DNA of 64,000 bases from Sipunculus nudus (lineage: Eukaryota > Annelida > Sipuncula > Golfingiida > Sipunculidae): contig CM049306.1 of NCBI GenBank assembly GCA_026874595.1, positions 57,356,019 through 57,420,018 of the forward strand, given 5' to 3'. Within the stretch, counting starts at the first letter, position 1. Every line of letters starts with the position of its first letter. The position numbers and the translations under genes were made by a program. The notes below the pieces were generated by a model that had not been told where the DNA came from, ran no database searches, and saw only the letters and a program-made list of their open reading frames with translations. Below, piece after piece: positions 33,691 through 45,316 of the stretch.

Positions 33691-35608
33691 CAAATGCTAG
33701 CCATGTAAATTTCTGTCACTTCTAGTTTACAACTCCAGTCTTTCCAGTATTCTTCTTCTATGTACTGTGATACACTTACTGCCAGTTTCCTTTTCCCAGG
33801 GACTATTAGCCTAAATTCTGTTTATATTCCCAGGTTATCATTATCACAGCAAATACCTGATTTCAGTTCTGATATACTTCATTTGCATGACTGGTTGAGC
33901 ATAAATGGAAATCATTAGTTATGTGTGACCAAAGAAATTATCCATTGATCCTGGAAGCAAGTTCTAATACCTGCCTGCATGAAAGACCAACAAATGATGC
34001 TTCAAGACTATGAGACATGCCAGGCTGCAGTATGTCATGATATTACAGCATGTTACCTGTCACTTGTTCATGTTACGGGCACAAGTGCCATCTTAGGTGA
34101 ATATTGCCCATTCAGGGGACTTCATTATGTATGTTTTTGAGCCTGAAGGGGGGCAATATGGTCATGAAATGTTCAGCAGAGGTGGATGTTTTGTAATGTG
34201 TTTCAATAAGTTGCTTTTTAGATGTAATTGTCATGTACCATGAAAACATGACTGGAGATGTAAACGTCTGGTGTGAGGCTGCTTGGTATACAGGACACAG
34301 GTGGTTCCTTTACTTCCAATCACAGCTACCTCAAAGCATATAACTCGTACTGGATAGAATAATCATGATTAAAACAGAATTTGATATTCAGTCAGATACA
34401 TGCATGCTGATTAAATATATTATATGTTAGATGATATAAAATAGATAAGTAGCAGTTAGCCCAAAATATTACAAACCATACATTGCAAAAAAACATTCAA
34501 TACAATTAGCACTGGATACAATATCACACACCTTAATTAATTGCCAGGATGAACATATAAAACTGATTAATTGCATAGCATCAGATAACCTGCTTGAAGT
34601 ACAATACTGGGGATAGTTTTATTCCTGGGGGTATTAATATTGTTAATTTCCGCTGTTATCAATCTACACATATTTAAGTGCCTGACAAACTTTTATTTTA
34701 TAAGAAGAAAGATAACTAGCCTGCCTTCACTTTCTTTATAGAACACCCTATACATATAAAAGGAATTTAATCCAAAATGTTGTTTCATAAGATTTTTTTA
34801 AACTGTAGTTTGTCCCATGGTCTGTGTCCAAATTTATGTCAGTTATTATATTTTATTAGAATATCTTAAAAGACAAATCCACAAAATTTAAGGCCCACAA
34901 AAACACTCTTTGGTATTAAGGACAAGTATCTTTTAGAGGTCACCATTCTGTAGTGTTGATTCTTAATGAATACTGATTCAATTTATATTAATTTTATACT
35001 GACATAATGAAAAATTATAATCAAATTGAAGCTGAGCAGCTGGACCCCAAAGACATCCAGTTCTAGGTTTTCCTAATTTGTCATTTTTCTTCAGACTAGA
35101 GACCAAACAAAAATTGTCAAATAAAAATAAAGTTTAAGAAATTTGGTACTACATGCAACTTCTTTGGCAACATTTCTGTGCCATTTGAGCTGCTCTCTAT
35201 ACAAAAGAAAGTCAGAGAATTGAATTAGTTAATGTTCAAGTTACCTTAATGGCTTATCATTTGATCTTTACATGCTTTACATTGAAATGAACAGTTTCAG
35301 GTATGTTTTGTGTGCTGTGGTGTTCCCTTGCTTCATTTAAGGACATACAAATTATGTAAAATGAGTTGTGCCTTTTGTCATTTTGAGCTTGCTTTATGGT
35401 CAAATGAGACTTCCTGGGTACAGGTGTTTTAATGGCTCTAATTCAATGTAGGCAATCTGAAATTTATGTATCAAAGAAGACACCTATTCCAGTTGTGCAA
35501 ATTAAATCATATTGTGGAGAAGATACATTTCTAACGCACAAACTAAGGTGAGAGTAGAATTATATATTTAAATTTCAAAATAAATGATATCATATAAAAT
35601 GCATCACA
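33691..35608. other. Non-coding, nothing recognised
   Basis: About 1.9 kb of AT-rich DNA without repeats or exon signals that I can support. Confidence 0.5.
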
Positions 35609-37053
35609 ATTGATCTGCCAAAACAGGGTTTTGCGGATACTATGTTTTCAGTCAGACGCCACCACCACATAGGTTTCCGGAGAACTCCTCCGTAACCACT
35701 GGGCAGAATTTTTTTCAGATTTATAATTGGGTCACATGTGGACTGCTGCGCCCTTATCTTTGGTTGACCTCTGACCTTTCCTCTCTGCCCAGCATACATT
35801 TGTGTGTCTGTTTCCACACATAAACCTTACATATCTCGGAAACCGTTTGACCGATCAGGCTAAAAATTTTGCACAAATGTAGCCCTTGGATAGCTTAATA
35901 TCATACACTAAAAATGGTGGCCCCAACTGCAACCATTTAATGCACAGCTTCCATCTGTTCGTCTGCCTTAGGATAAAATCTCTCATATCTCTGCATTGGT
36001 TGGACTTATCCACCTGAAATTTTGCATGTGTATACATCCTGGATAGCTTTCCTGATTTTATGACAGGTGGCGCCACCTACATTCATGTTAACACTGCAGA
36101 CCTCCAAGCTCACATCTTGGGAACTGTCTGACTAATTGGGCCAAAATTTTGCATGTGTATAGATCTCACATAGCTTTTTATCATATGCAAAACTGGTGGC
36201 GCCTCCTGCAACCATTTTTGCACAGCGTCCATCTGTTTATCTGCCTTGGGATAAAATCACTCATATACAAGTAGTGGTTTGACTTATGTGCCTGAAATTT
36301 TGCAGGTTTATACATATTGAATAGCTTTCTGGACTTTGTGGAAGGTGGCGCCACCTACATTTATGTTTACGCTGCAAACAACCAAGCATATATCTTAGGA
36401 CTTGTTTGCTGTATCCTCCTGAAATTTTGCATGTGTATAGATCTAATATATCTCTTTATCATACATAAATCTCGAGGCCTCACCTGCACAGCGTCCATCT
36501 GTTTGTCTGCCATGGGCTAAAATCACTCGTATCTCAGTAGTGGTTTGAATTATCTGCATAAAATTTTGCATGTTTATACATCTTGGATAGCTTTCTCAAT
36601 TTTGTGGCAGGTGGCACCACCCACATTAAGTTTACGCTGCAGACATTCAGGCATATATCTAAGGACTGGTGTGACATATCCCCCTGAACTTTTGCATGTG
36701 TATAGATCTCACATAGCTCTTTATCATACACAAGATTGGTGGCCCCACCTGCCACCATTTTTGCACAGCGTCCTTTGTTTGTCTGCTGTGGGATAAAATC
36801 ACTCATATACAAGTAGTGGTTTGACTTATCTGCCTAAAATTTTGCATATGAATACAGCTAAGACAGCTTTCTGGATTTTGTGGTAGGTGGTGCAACCTAC
36901 ATACACATTTGGGCTTCATGCAGACATCCATGCTAATATGCAACACACCTCACTCTATTTCCCCTTGCCACTCAATCCAGGCCTCACTTCACCCGTCATA
37001 CTCTGATTTCCGTGGATACACATAGTCGCTTGTCGACTACCCGTATTCGAGTT
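35609..37053 (+). mobile_element. GGCGCC element copy 3 (oldest copy)
   Basis: Termini are recognisable but altered: ATTGATCTGCCAAAACAGGG at the 5' end, and GTAGTCGCTTGTCGACTAC then CCGTATTCGAGTT at the 3' end. The CCG tract of other copies reads GCCACCACCACATAGG here, a CpG-to-CpA decay. About eight core boundaries remain, many degraded (GGTGGCCCC, GGTGGCACC, CGAGGCCTC). The reading frame conserved in the young copies is broken here. Confidence 0.85.
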
Positions 37054-37745
37054 AAGATTACATTTTAAAACAGAAACGATTAACTGGCTCATCTGAGATG
37101 GACAGATCAGGATTTCAATCTAATCTTGTTGTATTTAAAGTCTATTTTCATTTCAGTTTTAACTATTACCGGTATCTATACGTAATTTTATATATATAAT
37201 GTGAGCATGTCCAGCTTGAAAAATCAAATAATTATAAAAAATGAGAAATTTTAAAATTAATCAAGCAAAGTGAAACAGTTTATGCAACATGAAGTTTTTG
37301 TAACCCACAGACTAGCTCAGCAATTTTCCAAAATATCCATCCTGTAAGAACATTGAGATGTGCTGTTTGTGTTGGTTCAGGTAACAGGGAAATCCCCAGT
37401 GCCGGGTAAAACAGTGTTTTTGTTTCAAGATTGTAAGCTCTTGTTGAGTAAATGGTATCCCTAATTGGTCATATGCTACTACTGATAGGCTTTCATGGAT
37501 CCAGCTGTCACGGCAGGCCAAGCATGTTCATTATATAGTCTTCATTTTGTCTTGTGGGTGAGAGACTTCAGGAAAAGATGTGTGGGTGACAGAAAGTAAC
37601 AGATGAGACAAGTAGCTGCTCAGTATGTAGGATGGCAGACTTCTATATTTAGCCTGGAATAAAGTAACCCCCTTACAGTGACAGAGTATTATGACATTTA
37701 CTGGTGGTCCCGCCTTCTTGTAGCTCTACACAGAGGCAGTTAAAT
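37054..37745. other. Non-coding spacer before the minisatellite
   Basis: Nothing recognised. Confidence 0.5.
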
Positions 37746-38782
37746 ATTGTCTGTTTATAAACCCTTATTTTGCTGACACAGGTAAACTGTCTGTTAAAGA
37801 AACCCTCATTTTGCTGACACAGGTGAACTTTCTGTTAAAGAAACCCTTATTTTGCTGACACAGGTAAACTGTCTGTTTAAGAAACCCTCATTTTGCTGAC
37901 ACAGATAAACTTTCTGTTAAAGAAATCTCATTTTGCTGACACAGGTAAACTTTCTGCTGAAGAAACCCTCATTTTGCTGACACAGGTAAACTGTCTGTTG
38001 TAGAACCCCTCATTTTGCTTACACAGGTAAACTGTCTGTTAAAGAAACCCTTATTTTGCTGACACAGGTAAACTGTCTGTTAAAGAAACCCTCATTTTGC
38101 TGACACAGGTAAACTGTCTGTTGTAGAACTCCTCATTTTGCTGACACAGGTAAACTGTCTGTTAAAGAAACCCTCATTTTGCTGACACAGGTAAACTTTC
38201 TGTTGTAGAAACACTTGTTTTGCTGACACATTTAAACTGCCTGTCATAAAAACCCTCATTTTTCTTACACACTTAAAGTTTCAATTGTATAAACCATCAA
38301 TTTTGCTGACACAGTGGAAACTGTTGGTTTTAGAAATTCTCATTTGCTGACACAGTTGAACTGCCTGTTTAAGAAACCCCTTCATTTTGCTAACACATTT
38401 GAATTGCCTGTCATAGAAACACTCACTTTGCTGACGAAGTTAAACTACCTGTTTTAGAAACCTTCATTTCACTTTCACATTTGAACTGCCCTCATTTTGC
38501 TAACAATGTCATAGAAACCATCCCATTACTGACACAGTTAAACTGCCTGTTTTAGAAACCTTCATTTTGCTGACACATTTAAATTGCTTGTTGAAGAAAC
38601 CCTCCTTTTGCTGACATGTTTTAACTGCCTGTCATAGAAACCTTAATTTTGCTGACACAGTGAAAACTGTGTCTCATGTAAACCCTTATTTTGCTGACAC
38701 AGTTAAACTGCAAATTATATAAAACCCTCACATTGCTGAGACATTAATACTGCCTGTCATAGAAACCTTCATTTTGCTGACA
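37746..38782 (+). repeat. Long minisatellite, block A (~41-42-bp units)
   Basis: The unit is roughly TTTTGCTGACACAGGTAAAC then TGTCTGTTAAAGAAACCCTCA. About 25 units are present; the left half is uniform and the right half is increasingly diverged. It is homologous to block B beyond the insertion, which has CTGGCACAGTTAAACTGC in place of CTGACACAGGTAAACTGT. Confidence 0.9.
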
Positions 38783-39455
38783 ATGTTATTATATAATTAT
38801 AAACTTATTTATTTTACATGGATTGTACAAATAGTTACAGTGGAACCCCTCCTTGCGACCACCCCACAATTGCGACCACCCCACAATTACGACCATTTTG
38901 CTTGGTCCCGAATTTTTATTAGTTTATTTATGTTTAAAAATGACTCAAAATTACGACCACCCCTGAATTCAGAATAACGACCAGATTTCCTGGCCCCAGC
39001 ACTAATGCGACCCCGCTAATGCGACCACCGCCGAGAAGTACTGAAACAACATTGGTCACGAGTCATTAGCTGCGTCATGTCACAGGCGCCTTAACGAAAG
39101 ATCAAAGCGGGTAACAAGGTTTCTTAACCTGAGTGTTAATCTGGTCCCGCATATCTTCCCGACTCGGTGTCTTCGCTGAGACTCGTTGAGGTGTAGGTTA
39201 TAGATCAAAGAGGGTAACCATCGGCCTGATTACTTAATAGCCGGTCTGACCTTGGGTCAGATGCTAATTGCCCCTCAGTGATCATCTGTATTACAGCTAC
39301 CCTAAGTGTGGGGTTGCGGGCTTAATATTTCAACTCATCACATATTGTTCGATCCTTATTGGTAAAATTAACGACCCAGTTTATCCTAAATGTGTTCATA
39401 CCTTACTGACACTGAGTATTGAGCAGTCAGTAAAATGTATAAATAAAGCTTGCAT

Positions 39456-39467
39456 GGGGGGGGGGGG
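39456..39467. repeat. Poly-G tract (12 G)
   Basis: An uninterrupted run of 12 G inside the Tigger relic. Confidence 0.95.
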
Positions 39468-39540
39468 AATCCCTCACATTAATTTGCCTTTTCTGATAGA
39501 TCGTTGTCAGTTTATTTCTCTACTGGTTAAGTTTGCATTT

Positions 39541-39630
39541 AAATTGCTTGCTGTTAGGCACCAAATGGCTCAGCAGTTTAACGTCGGGAAAACTCAAGTG
39601 CACGCAATATATACTCAATTGGAAGGCTAA
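39541..39630 (+). pseudogene. Tigger/pogo transposase fragment (psq/CENP-B-type helix-turn-helix)
   Basis: The end of an open frame reads HQMAQQFNVGKTQVHAIY before a stop. The spacing Ala-xx-Phe-x-Val-Gly-Lys-Thr-Gln-Val-xx-Ile is that of the N-terminal psq helix-turn-helix of pogo/Tigger/CENP-B proteins (xxLAxxFNVGKTQVxxIL). No DDE catalytic domain follows. Orientation and position within the TIRs agree with an element deleted after its DNA-binding domain. Confidence 0.65.
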
Positions 39631-39989
39631 ATATATGACTGCCACGTATTATGTTCAATATGCATTCAGTAGGTTGTAATCGTATTGCCTTAGTGTTATT
39701 ATTTGTTAATCATCAGTCACTACGTATGTGTACATATATATTATTTTCATCATCAATAAATATGTTCAGCTACACACAAAAAAAAAACATTCATAATGAG
39801 GGTCCTTCGCTAAGTAAAATATTTTGTTATAATTCACATTAAAGATATGCAATAGATAAACTCTGATACACATTAAATATCAGCGTGTTATATGCGACCA
39901 CGGTAAGTGTTTCACAAATACGACCACCCCCAAATTACGACCACTTTGCTCAGTCCCCAGGGTGGTCGTAATTGTGGGGTTACACTGTA

Positions 39990-40185
39990 TTATAACTAAT
40001 CGAGGCACTCTCCATGGCTCTGGTGATTGCGTAGGGTAGTCTGCAGGGGTGGAGGAAACCGGAGTACCCAGAGAAAACCACCGGCCTTAGACGGGCAACC
40101 ACAACCTACTCTCATAGCCACACCGGGGATCAAACCCGGGTCGCCAGCGAAGAGAGTCAAGCGTTTTACCACTCAGCTGTCCAGG
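39990..40185 (-). mobile_element. tRNA-derived SINE (family S2), minus strand
   Basis: Read on the minus strand: an A-box-like GAGTGGTAAAACGCTTGA, a B-box-like GGGTTTGATCCCC, then a body containing GGTTTTCTCTGGGTACTCCG then GTTTCCTCC. That body phrase is, from general knowledge, shared by SINEs of many marine invertebrates. It abuts the Tigger relic on one side and the resumed minisatellite on the other. Target duplications could not be defined because the flank is itself repetitive. Confidence 0.75.
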
Positions 40186-41425
40186 ATAGAAACCTTCATT
40201 TTGCTGACACAGTGAAAACTGTTTGTAGTGAAACCCTTATACTGAAGACACATAAATCACCTGTCATGTTAACCCTTATGCTGCTCACACAAGTAAACTG
40301 CTTGTCTGGTATACCCTCACATTCGCTGGCACAGTTAAACTGCTTGTCTAGCATACCCTCACATTCGCTGGCACAGTTAAACTGCTTGTCTGGTTTACCC
40401 ACATATTACTGGCACAGTTAAACTGCTTGTCTGGCATACCCTCACATTTGCTGGCACAGTTAAACTGCTTGTCTGGCATGCCCTTACATTCGCTGGCACA
40501 GTTAAACTGCTTGTCTGGTTTACCCACATATTACTGGCACAGTTAATCTGCTTGTCTGGCATACCCTCGCATTTGCTGGCACAGTTAAACTGCTTGTCTG
40601 GTATACCCTCATATTCGCTGGCACAGTTAAACTGCTTGTCTAGCATACCCTCACATTTGCTGGCACAGTTAAACTGCTTGTCTGGCATACCCTCACATTT
40701 GCTGGCACAGTTAAACTGCTTGTCTGGTTTACCCACATATTACTGGCACAGTTAAACTGCTTGTCTGGCATACCCTCACATTTGCTGGCACAGTTAAACT
40801 GCTTGTCTGGCATACCCTCACATTCGCTGGCACAGTTAAACTGCTTGTCTGGTTTACCCACATATTACTGGCACAGTTAAACTGCTTGTCTGGCATACCC
40901 TCGCATTTGCTGGCACAGTTAAACTGCTTGTCTGGTATACCCTCACATTCGCTGGCACAGTTAAACTGCTTGTCTAGCATACCCTCACATTCGCTGGCAC
41001 AGTTAAACTGCTTGTCTGGCATACCCTCACATTCGCTGGCACAGTTAAACTGCTTGTCTGGTTTACCCACATATTACTGGCACAGTTAAACTGCTTGTCT
41101 GGCATACCCTCGCATTTGCTGGCACAGTTAAACTGCTTGTCTGGTATACCCTCATATTGCTGACAAAGTTTAAATGTCTGGTATACCCTCATATTACTGG
41201 CACAGTTAAACTGCTTGTCTGGCATACCCTCACATTTGCTGGCACAGTTAAACTGCTTGTCTGGTTTACCCACATATTACTGGCACAGTTAAACTGCTTG
41301 TCTGGCATACCCTCACATTTGCCGGCACAGTTAAACTGCTTTTCTGGCATACCCTCATATTGCTGACAAAGTTTAAATGTCTGGTATACCCTCATATTAC
41401 TGGCACAGTTAAACTCCTGGTCTAC
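40186..41425 (+). repeat. Long minisatellite, block B1 (42-bp units, 334-bp higher-order repeat)
   Basis: The unit is GCTGGCACAGTTAAACTGCT then TGTCTGGCATACCCTCACATTT, 42 bp. A 41-bp variant (TGGTTTACCCACATATTACT) occurs at 40391, 40516, 40725, 40850, 41059 and 41262. The alternating 125/209-bp spacing gives a 334-bp higher-order unit. Six 42-bp and two 41-bp units make up 334 bp. Open frames on both strands (14-residue repeats such as PDKQFNCASKCEGM) shift at each 41-bp unit, so this is not a gene. Confidence 0.93.
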
Positions 41426-42120
41426 GCTCTTTACACAGCGCTTTACCTATAGGGCTACTACCTAAATCGTAAGGCGCTGTTTGTTATGACCTCGTATCCT
41501 GAATTGCAACACCAGAGGGGAGCACTGTATTTTTGTCCAATCAGATGGGACCTTGTGCTGGAAGACAAAGCCAAGCGAGGAATACATGGAGCCAATCATA
41601 TTCATTTCTTTTTGAGTGACAGCTCATCCCCCAGTGTAACCATCTGAACAGGCCACAGGCTCAGAGAGAATTGCCCCTGACGTGGTTTGCTTAGGGTCTT
41701 GGGCACATAGGATGCTCGGCCGGTGAGCTGTAATTCAAACGAAACGTAACAACAAAGGCTGCGTGCACACCTCGCTGGCTGGTTTCAGTTCTGCCGACTA
41801 ACAGTTACATGGCTACGCTAACACAGTCATACAGTCATAATCGAAGCGGTCGATGATGCGAGAATGCAGAGGGAGCAATTTAAATTCGACCGGAAACTCA
41901 TCAAGCGGCGTTTGAAGCGCAGCAATGGGCGGAACCAGGATGCCTGTCGAGTGTTTGTTTATTGGCATCTGATTGGCTGCTTGTCACATCATACGCACGT
42001 TTATTTCAGTGGACAACAAACCGCCATCTGGTGTCTAAATATATCATAAACGGTCAAAGCTGGCAGCGTGAAAATCAGTTGCTTCTTTAGAAGCACAAGA
42101 TTTCCGCTGCCTCGTGAGCG
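41426..42120 (+). promoter_or_regulatory. CpG-rich, CCAAT-containing block inserted in the minisatellite
   Basis: The minisatellite stops inside a unit near 41425 and resumes at 42121. The block between is markedly richer in GC and CpG. It carries three CCAAT boxes (CCAATCAG near 41540, CCAATCAT near 41594, inverted ATTGGC near 41970), a TGACGT, and a hairpin near its left end (ACAGCGC...GCGCTGT, 41436-41480). An ATG at 41864 with A at -3 opens a basic frame beginning MQREQFKFDRKLIKRRLK and running to 42049. It looks like a promoter plus 5' exon, or an inserted mobile piece. No terminal inverted repeats were found. Confidence 0.45.
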
Positions 42121-42870
42121 TACTGCTTGTCTGGCATACCCTCACATTCGCTGGCACAGTTAAACTGCTTGTCTGGTATACCCTCATATTACTGGCACAG
42201 TTAAACTGCTTGTCTGGTATACCCTCATATTAGTGGCACAGTTAAACTGCTTGTCTGGTATACCCGCACATTTGCTGCCACAGTTAAACTGCTTGTCTGA
42301 TTTATTCTCACCTTACTGGCACTGTTAAACTGCTTGTCTGGTATACCCTCGTTTTTGCTGCCACAGTTAAACTGCTTGTCTGGATTACCAACACATTGCT
42401 TGAACAGTTCAACTGTCTGGTATACCCTCATATTACTGGCACAGTTAAACTAGTTTTCTGGTGTTCCCTCACATTTGCTGGCACAGTTAAACTGTTTGTC
42501 TGGTATACCCTCATATTGCTGGCAAAGTTTAAATGTCTGGTATACCCTCACATTTGCTGGCACAGTTAAACTGCTTGTCTGTTATACCCACACATTTGCT
42601 GGCACAGTTAAACCGCTTGTCTGGTATACCCTCATATTGCTGGCAAAGTTTAAATGTCTGGTATCCCTCATATTTCTTGCACAGTTTAACAGTTGTCTGT
42701 TGTAACCTCACATTAACTTACACAGTTAAACTGCTTGTCTGGTATACCCTCACAATTGCTGGCACAGATAAACTGCTCACAGGCCAATCCTCACATTTCT
42801 GGCACAGTTAGACTGCTTGTCTGGTTTAACCCTCACATTGCTGGCAGTTAGACTGTCTTGTATACCCTCT
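42121..42870 (+). repeat. Long minisatellite, block B2
   Basis: Continues block B1 in the same orientation. The first units are typical; towards 42870 they become shorter and more variable (GCTGGCAAAGTTTAAATGTC variants), as expected at an array edge. Confidence 0.9.
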
Positions 42871-43193
42871 CATGGCTGATATGATGATGCTGACTCTGAT
42901 TTATAGTAGGATGTTCATTAAACTCAGAAAGATTAAGCCGCCGCTGCCGGACCAGTTTATCATTATGGATTATCTATTTTAAGACCGGATCCTTTGACAG
43001 GTACCATGCTTTTATGAACTTGTTATTCCTGTGGCACTAGCTTACGACAGTCCGATGAAGATATGTTGTTGGTGCATTATTAAAGCATTGGGTGGCACGA
43101 CCATCTAGGAAAGCATTAACTGTGAACACCAAAGCCAGCCAGATACATACATTGATTTTGTGGCATGAGGATGCCAGGGACTGGCACAGAGAC

Positions 43194-43310
43194 ATGGAAG
43201 TAAATGCTGCCACTGACTGGGAGTTTCTTGATGAAGGCCTGGGAACAATTGATGTGTTTGATATCTCCGAGGAATTATACAACGGAGAGAAGGATACCGT
43301 GTGGAGTGAC
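43194..43310 (+). CDS. Candidate first coding exon, unknown acidic N-terminus
   Basis: An ATG in good context (GACATGG) begins 39 codons, MEVNAATDWEFLDEGLGT... ending KDTVWSD, then a GT donor (GAC|GTTAGT) in phase 0. The peptide is strongly acidic with three aromatic/Trp positions and no hydrophobic segment. The frame is also open upstream to 43059 after a possible acceptor (CATCTAG at 43109-43115), so it might be an internal exon instead. The donor is of moderate strength. Not recognised. Confidence 0.3.
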
Positions 43311-43733
43311 GTTAGTATACCTGTCTTTTCTCTTTTTGCTTATAATGCTGCTCCCATGGCTGTCAGGACTTAGCTGCTGCCAGCCTGTATACAAATATAT
43401 CAGTCAAATGGGGCGTCCTCATCCTCATGATGGAGTGTTAAGAACAGGGATTGAAATTTTCTGTCCAAAGAACATTGGCCGGTACCAGAGCTTAATCTGA
43501 ATTAAACCTGCAGTAATGTTGTCTGTCAAGCTTGTTTTGTAGAGGTACTGCCAGTGAGATAGGTTTTAATTTGATGAAGACAAAACTGTAGAACTTTGAT
43601 TCATATTTAAGGCTTTATATATGCCACATTGTTCATTGGTGCCCAGTTCTATTGAAAACCCACAAAATCTTACTCTAATAGTCGGTTTGTCTTATAATCT
43701 GTTAAAGATTGGAATTATAGTGCAGCATATATA

Positions 43734-45316
43734 ATTGTATCCGCCAAAACAGAGTTTTGCGGATACTATGTTTTCAGCTGGCCGCCGCCGCCGCCGCGTA
43801 GGTGTCCGGAGAACTCCTCCGTAACCGCTGGGCGGAATTTTCCGAAACCCGGGATTATGTTCGGGTCACATGTGAACTGCTGCGCCCCGATTTTGTTTTG
43901 ACCTCTGACCTTTCCTTTGCGCTCTGCGTCCGTTTGTGCGTCTGTTTCCACACATAAACCCACATATCTCCGGAACCGTTTGACCGATCAGGAAAATTTT
44001 TTTGCACAAATGTAGCCCTCGGAGAGCTTTATAACATACACCAAAAATGGTGGCGCCACCTGCAACCATGTTTGCACAGTGTCCATCTGTTCGTCTGCCT
44101 TGGGTTAAAATCACTCATATCTCTGCAGTGACTTGACTAATTCACCTGAAATTGGGCATGCGTAAACATCCTGGATAGCTTTTCTGATTTTATGACAGGT
44201 GGCGCCACCTACATTCACGTTTACGCTGCAGACATCCAAGCTCATATCTCGGGAACCGTTTGACCGATCAGGAAAATTCTTTTGCACAAATGTAGCCCTT
44301 GGAGAGCTTTATAACATACACCAAAAATGGTGGCGCCACCTGCAACCATGTTTGCACAGTGTCCATCTGTTCGTCTGCCTTGGGTTAAAATCACTCACAT
44401 CTCTGCAGTGACTTGACTAATTCACCTGAAATTGGGCATGCGTATACATCCTGGATAGCTTTTCTGATTTTATGACAGGTGGCGCCACCTATATTCACGT
44501 TTACGCTGCAGACATCAAAAGTCATATCATGGGAACCGTTTGACCGATCAGGAAAATTCTTTTGCACAAATGTAGCCCTTGGAGAGCTTTATAACATACA
44601 CCAAAAATGGTGGCGCTACCTGCAACCATGTTTGCACAGTGTCCATCTGTTTGTCTGCCTTGGGTTAAAATCACTCATATCTCTGCAGTGACTTGACTAA
44701 TTCACCTGAAATTTAGCATGCGTATACATCCTGGATAGCTTTTCTGATTTTATGACAGGTGGCGCCACCTACATTCACGTTTACGCTGCAGACATCCAAG
44801 CTCATATCTCAGGAACCGTTTGACCGATCAGGAAAATTTTTTTGCACAAATGTAGCCCTTGGAGAGCTTTATAACATACACCGAAAATGGTGGCACCACC
44901 TGCAACCATGTTTGCACAGTGTCCATCTGTTCGTCTGCCTTGGGTTAAAATCACTCATATTTCTGCAGTGGTTTGACTAATTCACCTGAAATTCGGCATG
45001 CTTATACATCCTGGATAGCTTTTCTGATTTTATGACAGGTGGCGCCACCTACAATCAAGTTTACGCTGCAGACATCCAAGCTCATATCTAGGGAACCATT
45101 TGACCGATTGGGCCAAAATTTTGCATGTGTATAAATCTCACATAGCTCTTTATCATACGCAAAACTGGTGGCGCCACCTGCAGCCATGTTTGCACAGCTC
45201 CCATCTGTTTGTCTGCCATGGGATAAAATATCCATGCTAATATGCAACACTTCACCCGTTCCACTCTGATTTAGGCGGATACAAGTAGTCGCTTGTCGAC
45301 TACCCGTATTCTAGTT
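43734..45316 (+). mobile_element. GGCGCC element copy 4 (young, long core)
   Basis: Intact 5' hairpin start, a (CCG)5 tract, and a 3' end GTAGTCGCTTGTCGACTAC then CCGTATTCTAGTT. The core has near-identical 280-bp dimers with GGTGGCGCCACC boundaries at about 44049, 44199, 44328, 44479, 44609, 44759, 44890, 45039 and 45168. The last stretch before the 3' end is shortened relative to copy 1 (the monomer after 45220 is cut). It is inserted next to ATATATA. Confidence 0.88.

Larger units (their letters stand above)
38838..39987 (+). mobile_element. pogo/Tigger-type DNA transposon relic
   Basis: The left end CAGTGGAACCCCTCCTTGCG then ACCACC, and the complement of the right end CAGTGTAACCCCACAATTACG then ACCACC, are flanked by TA (38836-38837 and 39988-39989). 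Extra inverted and direct copies of the AATTACGACCACC phrase sit inside both ends. At 1150 bp it is far shorter than an intact Tigger element, but it retains a DNA-binding fragment. It lies inside the minisatellite, so it inserted after the array formed. Confidence 0.85.

Noticed and set aside
33419-33700. Hydrophobic Leu-rich plus-strand frame suggesting a membrane protein
   Set aside because: A pyrimidine-rich tandem duplication gives Leu/Ser/Pro-rich translation in all three plus frames; no splice or start support.
38758-40210. 24-bp ATAGAAACCTTCATTTTGCTGACA on both sides of the Tigger+SINE insertion as a target duplication
   Set aside because: The same phrase is a normal part of the minisatellite unit, so its presence on both sides is expected without any duplication.
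40196-41395. Open frames on both strands with Cys-containing 14-residue repeats
   Set aside because: They come from 42-bp minisatellite units; each 41-bp variant unit shifts the frame, and frames on both strands are equally open.
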